NCBI GenBank assembly: GCA_000531095.1
Contig: HG799462.1
Coordinates: 1,630,896-1,670,519 of the forward strand
Direction of reading: 5' to 3'
Length of the DNA stretch: 39,624 nucleotides
From: Gemmata massiliana
GTDB taxonomy: Bacteria > Planctomycetota > Planctomycetia > Gemmatales > Gemmataceae
This document shows, piece after piece, positions 16,304-24,986 of the stretch. A program made the translations under genes and the position numbers. The notes beneath the pieces were generated by a model. It worked only from the letters and a program-made list of their open reading frames with translations, was not told the origin of the DNA and made no database searches. Every line of letters starts with the position of its first letter. Position 1 is the stretch's first letter.

Positions 16304-18182
16304 GGACAACCCGGTCGCTTGCCAGGCGGGCGGGGGGGTAGCACTTGTCCTCTCCGTCCCGTTCTTCGCGGCCGCAGTCGTTCGGACCGTTGCAGTGTGC
16401 ACAGGGCTCGAGGGCCGCGTCGCACTCCTGTGGGCCGCGGCATCGCTCGCGACCCACGGCCTCTTGTTCGTCGGCACCCTTACGACGTCAGCACACCGCG
16501 GCTTTGCCGCGGGTGCTTCGCCCGCAAGAGTTGAGATCCTGACCGACCGAGCGCTCACGTACTACCTGGTGTCGGGGGTCATGATGGCGGCGACGGCGCG
16601 AGCGCTCGCACTTCTTCCGATCCCGTTCGGCCCGCTCGGCTGGCCGCTCGCGGGGACGGCCCTCCTCGTTACCTTCCGGCGCCATTTCTACCCCGGGGAA
16701 GATCACCTCCGCGGCAGACGCTTGCTCACCTACCAAGAGTGCCGCGCCAGAGCTCGCTCGCTCCTCGGCTCGGACGATCGCGGGCTTCCGTGGGGGGACC
16801 TCTGGGTTCCCACCAGGCTTTCTGTCCTGCACTTTCTCCTCGTCGGCGCTCCCGGCTCAGGGAAAACGCTCACCATCCGGATGCTCATGTCCGAATTCCT
16901 CTCCCGGATGACGGACGGCGCCGGGAAGCGGGCAATCATCTACGACGCGAAGCGGGACGTGGTTTCGATCCTCTCCGGGATGGAACCCGAGGTTCCGGTG
17001 AGGCTCCTGAACCCGTTCGACGCGCGGTCGGCGAGGTGGGCGATCGCAAAGGACGCGGCGTCTCCCGCCGTGTGCATGCAAATTGCCGAAACGCTCATCC
17101 ACGCCGAGGAGGGGCCGAATCAATTCTTCTCGCTCGCGGGAATCGAGGTCGTGGCAAACCTGATGGTCGCGTTCAACCTGTCAGCACCCGGTCGCTGGAC
17201 GCTCCGGGACGTCATCCTCGCGATCCGCGACCCCCGTCTCCTACGGACGATTCTCGCGCGGCGTGCCGAAACGCACGGGCCGCTCGTCCATTTCGAGGAA
17301 CCGCGGACGCTCGCAAACATCCTGTCCACGGTCCGCGTCCGGCTTGCTCAACTCGAGCCGATCGCGGCCGCCTGGGATCACGCAGACGACGAAGTGTCGC
17401 TCGACGAGTGGTCGAGGGGGGAGATGATTCTCGTTCTCGGGAACGACGAGACGAGCCGGGTGTGCCTCGATGCGCTGAACCGCGTCATCCTCCGGCGGTC
17501 CGTCGAACTCGTCCTGAACGGGCCCGAAGTCGACGACTGGCGAACGCTCTACGTCCTCGACGAAGTAGCGAAGGCGGGCAAGCTCGACTCGCTCGGAAGT
17601 CTTCTCGCCAAAGGCAGGTCGAAAGGCGTCTCCGCGGTCCTCGGCTTTCAGGACATGGACGGGCTTCGTGCCGTCTACGACAAGGAGGCAGACGAGATCG
17701 TCGGGCAGTGCGCGACGAAGGCGCTCTTTCGGCTGGAAAGTCCGGGGACGGCCGAGTGGGCGAGCCGCCTGATCGGCCAGACCGAACAGTGGGAACACCA
17801 GGTCACAACTGCACCTGCCGGTGACTCGACCACCCACCAGCGTACGAAGCGAGACGGAGTCCTCCCGTCAGAGTTTTTGTCCCTCCCGCCGGCGAGCAGA
17901 GACGGCGGGTTCTCGGGTTACTTCGTCGTCCCGACCGTCGGTGCATTTCACCGGACCTTGTCGCCACACGCCATCGGGAAGCTTCTTCGAGAGAAGGGGG
18001 ACGACCCCGACTTCGTCCCGCGGCCGGTTAGCGAGCAGTACCTGCGGCCCTGGACGGCGGACGACTTCAAGCGGCTCGGCCTGCCTGAGCCAGACGCTCC
18101 GCCGCCCCCGCCGGAAGACGACACGGGCTCGGGCCGACGTTCTCTCCGGGTCGTAAAGTCGCGGGAGCGAAGCGTGGAGTAA
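16300..18182 (+). CDS. TraD/VirD4-type coupling protein, module 1
   Basis: An inner-membrane ATPase that brings the relaxase-DNA complex to the secretion channel. Three or four hydrophobic segments occupy about residues 10-135, followed by Walker A GAPGSGKT and Walker B LYVLDEVAKAG, with the RAD-like motor core continuing to about residue 560. The C-terminus is proline-rich then basic. Two starts are possible: TTG 16284 as the sequence stands, or ATG 16300, which overlaps the corrected relaxase stop and gives a better basic N-terminus (MRTTRSLARRAGG) if one G is added to the seven-G run at 16332-16338. I prefer the latter (about 627 aa). No VirB-type genes accompany it. Confidence 0.85.
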
Positions 18183-18270
18183 CCACACTTCATTGTCGTT
18201 CACCCGCAACCCTTTCCCGAGCCCGCCGTCGCCGTCCGGGCTCCGCGCACGCTCCGTGCCAGGACTTCGT

Positions 18271-18460
18271 CCTGGTCCGCTTCGCCACGGACCGTGCTCT
18301 TGCTCCGCCCGCACGTCGACTCGCAGCTTGGACGGTCGCTCCGCTCCCTTCTGAGGGGCCGGGCCGGGGAGCCGTCCTCCGGTCGGGCAAGGCGGCACGG
18401 CTTGGCCAGGGGAACCCATGCCCGCTTCGCTCGGCGTGGGTTCCCCTGGTCCGCTTCGCC
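18271..18460. repeat. 16-bp direct repeat pair
   Basis: CCTGGTCCGCTTCGCC occurs at 18271-18286 and again, identical, at 18445-18460, 174 bp apart, each time just after the right arm of a hairpin whose own sequence differs. The pairing of hairpin plus shared tail suggests a repeated unit. Confidence 0.65.
18406..18449. repeat. 13-bp perfect inverted repeat
   Basis: CCAGGGGAACCCA (18406-18418) pairs perfectly with TGGGTTCCCCTGG (18437-18449) across an 18-nt loop. An outer pair GCACGGC / GCCGTGC (18395-18401 / 18465-18471) could extend it into a branched structure. Confidence 0.75.
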
Positions 18461-18544
18461 CTGCGCCGTGCAGCCCGGCCCGCCCTCCAGCCGTCTCCCC
18501 GCCCCGGGTGGTCGGCCTATCGGCCGTCTTTTTCTTGAACAGCA

Positions 18545-18617
18545 TCCGGCTGGGGTGGGGGGCGGCGTCTTCTCAACCAGTTCGTGAGAGAAGACGCCGC
18601 CCCCCACCCCAACCGGA
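18545..18617. repeat. giant hairpin, about 30 bp stem
   Basis: The left arm 18552-18574 (starting GGGGTGGGG, ending CGTCTTCTC) pairs perfectly over 23 bp with 18588-18610, leaving a 13-nt loop (AACCAGTTCGTGA). One more A-T pair, a single C/A mismatch and a further five pairs (TCCGG / CCGGA) extend the stem to 18545-18617. This is far longer than an ordinary terminator. Its place between a coupling-protein gene and a downstream cistron allows a role in transcription termination, RNA stability or single-strand DNA recognition during transfer. Confidence 0.8.
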
Positions 18618-18697
18618 AGCCGTTCGCGGGTGGGGCTCGGGGCAGCACTCGGCTCTCGCTGCGGCAATGACGCCGCGAAACACCTCACGGAGGAATT

Positions 18698-19075
18698 ATG
18701 ACCGACAACTTCGAAGTGATTTACGCCTACACCCGCTCACAGGCCCTCGCAGACGGCGTGCTGGTAGACGTCACGGATACCGCCCGAGAAGCGGGATTCC
18801 GCGTCCCCGTCGCCCTCACCTCCACCGTCTGGGAGCGATGCGTTTCGGTCCCCCGCGGGGCCGAAGGAGAGCAGGACGCCCGCGGCCGCCTCTGGGACGT
18901 GCTGTGGATGTGCCGGGTCGGAATCGGGGGCAAGCACCTCGACTCCCCTGAGGTGAAGTTCGGGCTCGGTGTCTATACCGGTGAGCGGAATGAGCTCGTG
19001 ACGCTCAAGGCGGTTATCGGGCCGGACGACGACGGCGGCCCGTGCCTGACGATCATGCTGCCGGAGGAAGACTAG
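18698..19075 (+). CDS. DUF6573-like protein, intact copy
   Basis: A 125-aa protein behind a perfect GGAGG (eight bases before ATG 18698). It begins MTDNFEVIYAYTRSQALADG and shows the same conserved blocks as the minus-strand gene at 12640: YTR..AL.DGVLVD, FR.PVALT, GRLWDVLW and the C-terminal IGPDDDGGPCLTIMLPEED. It has no membrane segment or signal. The family has, to my knowledge, no described activity but is frequently carried on integrative elements and plasmids. Here two diverged copies flank mobilization module 1, one on each strand. It is followed by a hairpin and the RadC-like gene, probably in one transcript. Confidence 0.75.
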   Translation: MTDNFEVIYAYTRSQALADGVLVDVTDTAREAGFRVPVALTSTVWERCVSVPRGAEGEQDARGRLWDVLWMCRVGIGGKHLDSPEVKFGLGVYTGERNELVTLKAVIGPDDDGGPCLTIMLPEED

Positions 19076-19082
19076 AAACGGA

Positions 19083-19108
19083 GCGGTCGGGGGTGCAACC
19101 CCGACCGC
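19083..19108 (+). terminator. hairpin between DUF6573-like and RadC-like genes
   Basis: A perfect 10-bp stem, GCGGTCGGGG / CCCCGACCGC, with loop GTGCAA starts 7 bp after the stop of the preceding gene. No T-run follows, so it could be a partial terminator or an mRNA-stability element. Confidence 0.5.
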
Positions 19109-19134
19109 CCCACACCATCACGGAGGATGCCCCC

Positions 19135-19626
19135 ATGATTATGCTCAAGAGCTTTGAACGTACCCCAAACCTCGCCGAACTGAAAGTGTCCTACCGCCGC
19201 GGGCGGGGTAGGGACTCGAACCAACTGACCATGCCCTTCGTCGTGACGAACCCGGTCACGGCCGAGCAGTACCTGAGAAGCGTCTGGGACAAGGACACGC
19301 TCGAACTCCGGGAAGAGTTCGTCCTCGTCTGCGTCAACACCGCCCACGAGGTGCTCGGCTGGGTGAAGCTTGCGACGGGCGGCATAGACGCCGCCGCGGT
19401 GGACCCGCGGCTTGTGTTCGGCGTCTCGCTCCAGGTCGCAGCGGCCGCGATCGTCATCGCACACAACCACCCGAGCGGTTCGGTGACACCGTCCATCGAG
19501 GACCGGGAGTTCACCTATCGACTGAAGGCGGGGGCCGACCTTCTCGATATCAGGCTTCTCGACCACCTGATTCTCGGACGAGACAAATCGTTCAGCTTCA
19601 GCCAGGCGGGGCTCCTGACGCCGTGA
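19135..19626 (+). CDS. RadC-like JAMM/MPN-domain protein
   Basis: A 163-aa protein consisting mainly of the RadC MPN+ domain, without the N-terminal helix-hairpin-helix region of full-length chromosomal RadC. The zinc-metalloprotease-like JAMM motif is complete: E61 in REEFVLVCVN, then HNHPSGSVTPSIED with H110, H112, S120 and D123. Such short RadC-like proteins are typical of plasmids, phages and genomic islands; their biochemical role is not settled, and the old link to DNA repair is doubtful. ATG 19135 follows GGAGG; an upstream in-frame ATG at 19042 overlaps the previous gene and lacks such a site. It is part of the module-1 accessory operon. Confidence 0.88.
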   Translation: MIMLKSFERTPNLAELKVSYRRGRGRDSNQLTMPFVVTNPVTAEQYLRSVWDKDTLELREEFVLVCVNTAHEVLGWVKLATGGIDAAAVDPRLVFGVSLQVAAAAIVIAHNHPSGSVTPSIEDREFTYRLKAGADLLDIRLLDHLILGRDKSFSFSQAGLLTP

Positions 19627-19733
19627 CACGAGCCCCCGGGGCTGCGGAGGCTCTGCTCCCTTTCGCGAGGAGCGGGCGTGTCCCAGCCGAAGTCGCTTCC
19701 GGGGGAGCCAGTCGCGACTGCCTTTTACAGCTT

Positions 19734-19755
19734 CGGGGGCAGTGATTCGCCCCCG
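19734..19755 (+). terminator. hairpin before the 95-aa gene
   Basis: CGGGGGC / GCCCCCG with an 8-nt loop lies 20 bp upstream of the next ATG. A perfect 12-bp palindrome, CAGTCGCGACTG, lies slightly upstream at 19709-19720. Together they could form a structured leader or a terminator for the RadC-like transcript. Confidence 0.4.
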
Positions 19756-19774
19756 GCTTTCAACGTGAGGGAAT

Positions 19775-20062
19775 ATGAAACGAGAACTCTTGGCTACCAT
19801 CGGCGATCGCACACTCGTGGTGATCGACGGCGTGGCGACGATCGAAGAGCGGGGAGCAGTGGTCCACACCGAAGACGACGGCGAGGCCTTCCAGCACTAT
19901 CTCGGTGTCTACTTCGGATGGCGGGTCGAACTGGCGATGGCGGTCAGGGCCACCCACGGCCGCGATGAGCGGCGAGAGGGGCCGACACCGGCTTACGACG
20001 AAAGGGACGAATCGGCGGGGAATCCGATCGAGCCGGATGATGATGACGGCATTCCGTTCTGA
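19775..20062 (+). CDS. hypothetical acidic protein, 95 aa
   Basis: A 95-aa protein from ATG 19775 with GAGGGA upstream. The first half looks like a compact alpha/beta segment (LLATIGDRTLVVIDGVATIE, then FQHYLGVYFGWRVELAMAV); the last third is charged and very acidic, ending EPDDDDGIPF. The DDDGIPF ending resembles the acidic tips of single-stranded DNA-binding proteins (DDDIPF), which recruit partner proteins. That resemblance is suggestive only, since no OB-fold is evident. It closes the accessory operon and is followed by a strong hairpin. Family not recognised. Confidence 0.6.
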   Translation: MKRELLATIGDRTLVVIDGVATIEERGAVVHTEDDGEAFQHYLGVYFGWRVELAMAVRATHGRDERREGPTPAYDERDESAGNPIEPDDDDGIPF

Positions 20063-20072
20063 CCTGACGAGA

Positions 20073-20103
20073 AGCCGCCGGGCACAAGCAGAGCCCGGCG
20101 GCT
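20073..20103 (+). terminator. strong hairpin terminator
   Basis: A perfect 11-bp stem, AGCCGCCGGGC / GCCCGGCGGCT, with a 9-nt loop begins 10 bp after the stop at 20062. There is no T-tract, as for other hairpins in this window, but the position at an operon end is convincing. Confidence 0.65.
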
Positions 20104-20741
20104 CAGAACGCATCACGCGAACGGCGACACCGACTGCGGACAACCCGGTCCCGAAAACACGTCAGAACCTGTGTGACCGAGGTTCGCCATCTGAAAGTGC
20201 AACCGCCAGACGCCATCACTGTGACCCCATAGCGGCACGACTCCCCCACGGCCACCCGGGACTCGCATGCTCAGTCATACCCGCGGAACGCCCCGTACCA
20301 CGCCGTCCACCCCCAAAACCACAACACACCTGCATCGTGAACCGATGCTCACGGGTCGCAGCGGTTTACACGCTCCCGTTTACAGATTTGCCACACGAAA
20401 CGGTCCGTTCGGTAAACACGAGCGGTGAGACTTGGCCACGTGGTGTCGGTTGCGATTCCGACAAGCGCCTCGCCGTTCGCTCGCGAGCGTAGACCGCGGT
20501 CCTCCCGCGTGACTGCGAACCAAGTGTCCTGTCATCGACCGCCGGTCCACTTTGCTCGCGAGGTTCCACCCGACCCACAGCCAAGCCACTTCTCGCCCCC
20601 TCGTGGAATTCCGTACCTGGAACTCAGATGCCGCGGCGCGATTGTCACGGAGTGGACAATGGCCAGGCAGGCCGTCGGGAGGGAATCCCGGAGATGGTGG
20701 GAACCGCGCCTGCCAGGTCACCCTCTTCGAGCAAAGCTCCC
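20104..20741. other. gene-free region with GTTTAC motifs
   Basis: About 640 bp without a convincing gene; the open frames have low-complexity, arginine- and proline-rich translations. It carries GTTTACA twice (20364-20370, 20378-20384) and the complement GTAAAC at 20412-20417, which could be operator or iteron-like sites. I see no clear promoter for the downstream methyltransferase. Confidence 0.45.
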
Positions 20742-21857
20742 ATGTCGACCCAGCCGCTTCAAACCATTCCGACTGGTCCGCTCGACCGGCTTCCCGCGGC
20801 GGCGCGAATGATCGAAGCAGTCAAAGCGGTCTACCGGGAGGGTCGGCGCGAGCTCGACGTGCGGTCCGAGCCCGAGGACGTTGCAGCGGACCGCGACCGT
20901 GTCGCTGCGATGGAAGAGGTGTTGAAGCGTGCGCTGCGAGACCGGGAGGAGCGGCTCTACGCCCAAAACCTCCTCGCCGAACTCCGGCTGCACCAGGAAC
21001 GCTGGCTCGGCAAGTGGCTTGCCGACAACGTCAACCACTCGGGCGGTGGCGACCGGCGGTCTTCGACGCGCGGCGGGACCGCAGCACGTGACCTGCCCGA
21101 TGGGATCTCGAAGAACCAGTCTTCCGCCTTCCAACGGCTCGCCGCGATGCCGGACGCGGCGTTCGATCGCTACCTGTCCGACGCCCGCGACGCACGAAAG
21201 GAGATCACGACGGCCGGTGCTTTGAAGTTCTCCATCGGACAACCTACGAAGAGCCCCAGCGCCCCACGTAGAGCTGTTCGTCACTCACTAATCGGATCGG
21301 TATCCTCCGCTCTCCGCCGTATTCGTGCTGAACATCCTCGGTTCGGGACGGTGTTCGTCGATCCGCCCTGGAAGGCAGGTACTGACGGGGATGACGGTGG
21401 CGGCGCAGACCAACACCTAACACTCTCGGTGGAGGAACTCGCCCGCCTTCCGGTCAGCGAGGTTGCGGCAGAGGACTCGCACCTTCACCTTCTCGTCCCC
21501 GATGAGTTCTTATTCGACTGCCCGCCCTTACTTTCGGCGTGGGGGTTTACTTACCGGGGGGTATTCGTCTGGACGACGCCTGAGACAATGCCGGGGAGCT
21601 TCTGGCGGGTCGCCCACGTGTGCATGGTGCTCGGGGTCCGCGGGAGCCGATCGTTCAGCGACCGATCTATTCAAAGCTGGGCCGAACTTCGAACGCGGCA
21701 GCATCGAGCGGAGGTGGTTCGCTCACTCCTCAGGCAGGTCAGTCCCGGCCCCTACCTCGATCTCTTCGGTCGCAGAGCGGGTGCGGGATGGGTATGCGGT
21801 GGAAGTGATCTCGTGCTTGCACGATTTGCGACGAGCGGTGAGGAACAGCGGGTCTAA
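20742..21857 (+). CDS. MT-A70-family DNA adenine N6-methyltransferase
   Basis: A 371-aa protein from ATG 20742. The C-terminal half carries the MT-A70 signature VDPPW (D207-W210), then the SAM-methyltransferase core with HLHLLVPDEFLF and WGFTYRGVFVWTT, ending near a YLDLFGRR motif. The N-terminal half (about 1-170) is helical and contains EERLYAQNLLAELRLHQERW and GISKNQSSAFQRLAAM, similar to the leader part of phage and island methyltransferases that have a helix-turn-helix region. No restriction endonuclease is nearby, so it is a solitary methyltransferase, plausibly protecting the element or marking its DNA. The longer in-frame start at 20628 gives an unlikely leader. Target sequence unknown. 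Confidence 0.82.
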   Translation: MSTQPLQTIPTGPLDRLPAAARMIEAVKAVYREGRRELDVRSEPEDVAADRDRVAAMEEVLKRALRDREERLYAQNLLAELRLHQERWLGKWLADNVNHSGGGDRRSSTRGGTAARDLPDGISKNQSSAFQRLAAMPDAAFDRYLSDARDARKEITTAGALKFSIGQPTKSPSAPRRAVRHSLIGSVSSALRRIRAEHPRFGTVFVDPPWKAGTDGDDGGGADQHLTLSVEELARLPVSEVAAEDSHLHLLVPDEFLFDCPPLLSAWGFTYRGVFVWTTPETMPGSFWRVAHVCMVLGVRGSRSFSDRSIQSWAELRTRQHRAEVVRSLLRQVSPGPYLDLFGRRAGAGWVCGGSDLVLARFATSGEEQRV

Positions 21858-21937
21858 GATGAGGTGGCGGCGTGGTGGGTTCCCGACGTCCTGTTGGAAA
21901 ACCACCGATTGCGGGTCAGTTGCTGGTGTCGTGCTGA

Positions 21938-22849
21938 TCAGGGCTTGGAGCAGGCGGCGAGTACCAGCTCGACCTTGCCCCAGACCTCGGCCCGCACCAT
22001 CGACTCCCTCGGATGCCGCGTGAACACCCCGAGTTGTTCGGGTGTGACGTGCGCGACGGGCTCGGTCGTCAAACCGAGCTCATCGGCGCGTTTCCGCACG
22101 CGGGGTAACCCGACCACGACGGCCGCTCCGAACCCGGCCGCCGCCAATTCCAATGCGGCGAACGGTGACCGAAGGATGAGGTCACCCCGTCTCCGCACCG
22201 CCCGCGGCGCGCACCTGACCCACTGGCTCGGCAATCCCGACGGGAACACGCGCACCTCCTTGCGCTCACCGGCCCACGTGACGAGGAGTGGGACTTCGAC
22301 CTCGCACGGAGTGAAGCTCACCAGGTTGTGGAATGCAGTGCTTGACTCGTCGCGGTCGTGGAGGGCCACAATCGCATCGACTCGAAAGTCGACAAGAGAC
22401 TGCATCGCGCGGGGGAACGAGGAAAGGTCTCGGGCATGGGCAACCGGTACCCCATCCGCCTCGCCCCCGAGCCGGCCGAGCGCCGGCGCCAGAGCCGCTT
22501 CGAGTACCGCGCCCCACGCCCCGACCCTAGCCGGTCGGTCGCGAAGCTTCTCCCTCTCCGGGTTCAGGAACTGGAGGTACGCAGCCTCGAACCGATCGAG
22601 GACGGCCTCCGCTTCCGCCGTGAGATCCGTGCGGCCTCCGTTTTTGTAAGCGGCGGCCACGAACGGAAACTCGAACTTTCTCTCAAGCACCTCGAGCGCT
22701 TTCGCGAACTCACGGTGACGCGGAGTCAACTCGTTGTCCGCGAAGAACTGAAACAGCCGCAGGTCGGGGTTTTGGCGTTTCATCTCGCGGAGCTGGGCAA
22801 GCATGTGGAGCGCGGTCAGTACGTCGATCTGCACTTTTGGACGGGCCAT
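21938..22849 (-). CDS. divergent LysR-like regulator A
   Basis: A 303-aa protein from ATG 22849 with GGAGG nine bases upstream; an earlier in-frame start at 22882 lacks such a site. Residues about 10-95 follow the outline of a LysR winged helix (ADNELTPRHREFAKALEVLE, then the segment ending RTDLTAEAEAVLDRF, comparable to the usual LT-AG motif). The rest resembles the two-lobed effector-binding domain but is diverged: VDAIVALHDRDES, VPLLVTWAGERK, AALELAAAGFGAAVVVGLPR. It is probably a transcription regulator with an unknown ligand. It reads in the same direction as the next LysR-like gene but is separated by a 267-bp gap with no gene. Confidence 0.55.
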   Translation of the reverse strand: MARPKVQIDVLTALHMLAQLREMKRQNPDLRLFQFFADNELTPRHREFAKALEVLERKFEFPFVAAAYKNGGRTDLTAEAEAVLDRFEAAYLQFLNPEREKLRDRPARVGAWGAVLEAALAPALGRLGGEADGVPVAHARDLSSFPRAMQSLVDFRVDAIVALHDRDESSTAFHNLVSFTPCEVEVPLLVTWAGERKEVRVFPSGLPSQWVRCAPRAVRRRGDLILRSPFAALELAAAGFGAAVVVGLPRVRKRADELGLTTEPVAHVTPEQLGVFTRHPRESMVRAEVWGKVELVLAACSKP

Positions 22850-23116
22850 TGAAGAACCTCCGGGCCGGACGGTCGGTGTCATCTCCGAGTCTGACCTCGG
22901 GACACCGGACGGTCCGGAAAAAGGGTGTGAACCAGAACGAACGTCGGATACCCGGATGGAAGTGAGAAAGTGCGCCAGCCGATCCTAACTCCACGCGTCG
23001 AACTATGCCAATTGCAGGGAAGAGTAGCGCCCGGCCTCCGCTCAACTCAACTCAGGCAGCCGGCGGCAATGTCGCCCATCGAGAATTGCCGCCCAAAGTG
23101 CGCTCCGCTCCTGCGC

Positions 23117-24127
23117 TCATTGCGAACGTGACCGCTCGGTAGGGGAGAAGTAACCTGGAGCATTCATCGTCTCGGTCATCATCGAAACAAACTCTCGGAG
23201 TTCAGCGGGCGCTGTTTCGTCGAAGCGCAGCCTGAGGATCACCCCGTAGTCCGTCGGTTCGCCGTCCGGAAGCGGGAGCACGCCGACCTCGGCCTCCACG
23301 TCCGGCGAGTCGAGGCAGTCCTTGTAGACCCCGGGCATAATTCCGAAACCAACCCCCTTTCGGACGAATGCGAGCACCTCGACGAAACTGGTCACGACTA
23401 CTCGTCCGGTCAGCACGTCGGCGTGGGCACGGGGGATCAACGAAGCCCACTTCGGCGGAAACCTCCGTGGGATGACGAGTCGGCGGTTTGCAAAATCGTC
23501 GGCGGACTTCGGCCGTACCTTCCAGGCCAGCGGGTAAACGACGACCGGACTCACCCCACCGCGGACGAGGGGTCGAAACTCCAGCTCGTTGCTGTACGCT
23601 TCCATGCTGAGCCGGCCGGTGTCAGCCAAAAACGCGCAGCCCAACTTCCTCCGACTGATCAGTTCGAGCATCGTGTCGAGGTTGCGGAAGTCTCGGAACG
23701 AGAGGCGCACTTGCTGATGCTTCCGCTGTTCGAAGTACTGCCCGATCGCCGGCGCGAGCATGTACGCCGTCGAGAACACGAATGAGCCGACGGTGTACCG
23801 GCTCACGCTCACCTGCGGCGATTCCTCCAGCTTGTCGAAGAAGCTCCGCACCTGCTCAAGAAGCAGGCTGCCGGCCTCGGTCACCCGGTAATAGCCGGTT
23901 TTCTTCTTCGGCGCGTCAAAGACCCTGACCTTGTACCTCTCTTCGATCAGGTCGAGGTACTCGGAGAACTTCCTATTGTCGAGCCACGGCGCGTATGTCT
24001 CGCGGAAGTGACTCATGGCCAATTTCGGATCGTCCTTGAGTGCGTCAGCGAACCGCAACGCGAGATCGCAAGCGATGATCAGAGAGGGTGGGTACTTTGG
24101 CGGAGGCGGCACGCTGAGCTCCGGCAT
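23117..24127 (-). CDS. LysR-like regulator B
   Basis: About 336 residues from ATG 24127; TTG 24166 is an alternative start 13 codons upstream, and neither has a good ribosome-binding site. The N-terminal 110 residues form a winged-helix region (DLALRFADALKDDPKLAMSH ... KFSEYLDLIEERYKVRVFDA ... GYYRVTEAGSLLLEQV), longer than a standard LysR head. The C-terminal domain is clearer than in regulator A: VSRYTVGSFVFSTAYMLAPA, VRLSFRDFRNLDTMLELI and VVTSFVEVLAFVRKGVGFGI, the periplasmic-binding fold of LysR effector domains. It is probably a repressor/activator of nearby genes. The two adjacent LysR-like genes may be a diverged duplication. Confidence 0.65.
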   Translation of the reverse strand: MPELSVPPPPKYPPSLIIACDLALRFADALKDDPKLAMSHFRETYAPWLDNRKFSEYLDLIEERYKVRVFDAPKKKTGYYRVTEAGSLLLEQVRSFFDKLEESPQVSVSRYTVGSFVFSTAYMLAPAIGQYFEQRKHQQVRLSFRDFRNLDTMLELISRRKLGCAFLADTGRLSMEAYSNELEFRPLVRGGVSPVVVYPLAWKVRPKSADDFANRRLVIPRRFPPKWASLIPRAHADVLTGRVVVTSFVEVLAFVRKGVGFGIMPGVYKDCLDSPDVEAEVGVLPLPDGEPTDYGVILRLRFDETAPAELREFVSMMTETMNAPGYFSPTERSRSQ

Positions 24128-24570
24128 CAAGGAGGAGGGCGACTGGGAGTAGGCGAAGTAACCCAAAGTCTGCTCTTTGGATCACGACCTCGCGCGGTGC
24201 AATCTTACCTCACGCCGATTGCACCGGGTAGGTCGACCGCCGCTGTTTCGCCGCAGCGCCTACCGGTGACTCCTGTCGAATGACTCGTGCCTCGCCGCAG
24301 GACCGCAAAGGCGTGATATGAAAATGAAGAAATTCTCTGGAACACGACGCGCCGCTTTGAGTATAGTGACCGAGGGGTCGTGTCGAGGCGGTGCCTGCCG
24401 CATTCCGTCGTAGCCGCGCAGACCACGACAGACGACGAATCGAGCGCCTCACCCCTCACCGGCAGGAACGGCCGGATCCCATCACGACAAGGATCGTCCT
24501 CTCTCTTCGTCACTGCCAATGGGTGGTGTGAACGCGGTGCGCGCACGCACCGGGAAGGAGGTCTTGCGCC
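24128..24570. other. gene-free region with weak promoter-like site
   Basis: About 440 bp between the regulator and the VWA-kinase operon. A relatively AT-rich stretch (about 24310-24370) contains TATAGT at 24362-24367, a possible -10 box about 200 bp upstream of the first gene. No convincing -35 box and no coding sequence. Confidence 0.3.
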
Positions 24571-24972
24571 TTGAAAAGCTTCCACTGGCTAATCCTCTGG
24601 CTCGCGGGGCTTGCCCGTGACGCGGTCGGAAGGCTTCTGTCAGCCGAGATCCGGCTGGGAACCGCGATGGCCCGGGAGGAGTTCTTCGCTCAGGCAGAGC
24701 TCCAAGCCGCCGAGTTCGAGCGGACTAACCGCCCCGAACTCGCGGCGGCCATTCGGGTCGAGATCGCCAGGCTCAAGAACGAAGACGCACTGAGTTCGGG
24801 CGGCGGGCCGGGCGCATCAGCCGTGGCCCCGCCGAGCCCCGAACCGCAACTAGCCGAAGCGCCCACGGACGACAAACCCGCCGCCCGGCGGGGTGCCAAG
24901 AAGGCCCTCCCGCAGTCCCCCTCGTCGGCGGATCCGTACGCTCCGCCACCCGGTCCCCCCTGGTTCAAGTAA
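24571..24972 (+). CDS. small membrane-anchored proline-rich protein
   Basis: A 133-aa protein starting at TTG 24571 behind a strong GGAAGGAGG. It begins with a short hydrophobic stretch (FHWLILWLAGLA) that could anchor it, followed by a charged helix (AREEFFAQAELQAAEFERTN) and a long alanine/proline-rich, low-complexity tail ending PPPGPPWFK. No domain is recognised. It is the first gene of an operon with a VWA protein and a YegI-like kinase, in the position where related loci carry a PP2C phosphatase; it is not a phosphatase. It may scaffold or localise the complex (inference). Confidence 0.6.
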   Translation: MKSFHWLILWLAGLARDAVGRLLSAEIRLGTAMAREEFFAQAELQAAEFERTNRPELAAAIRVEIARLKNEDALSSGGGPGASAVAPPSPEPQLAEAPTDDKPAARRGAKKALPQSPSSADPYAPPPGPPWFK

Positions 24973-24986
24973 CGGAGGTCACGAAC

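Larger units (their letters stand above)
18183..18697. other. gene-free tract of nested hairpins
   Basis: No credible coding sequence in 515 bp between the coupling-protein stop and the DUF6573-like gene. It contains, in order: a 7-bp stem CCAGGAC / GTCCTGG (18259-18275), a 16-bp sequence CCTGGTCCGCTTCGCC present twice (18271-18286 and 18445-18460), a 13-bp stem at 18406-18449 flanked by a further 7-bp pair GCACGGC / GCCGTGC (18395-18401, 18465-18471), and a very long hairpin at 18545-18617. The density of perfect pairing is far above that of nearby spacers. Possible roles are a structured RNA, multiple terminators, or a replication or recombination site. Confidence 0.65.

Noticed and set aside
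18200-18688. 162-aa minus-strand open frame across the hairpin tract
   Set aside because: Composition is Pro/Arg/Gly-rich and the frame simply reads through perfect inverted repeats; not a credible protein.
20104-20627. GTTTAC repeats as a replication origin with iterons
   Set aside because: Only three short copies with irregular spacing, no replication-protein gene and no AT-rich unwinding region beside them.
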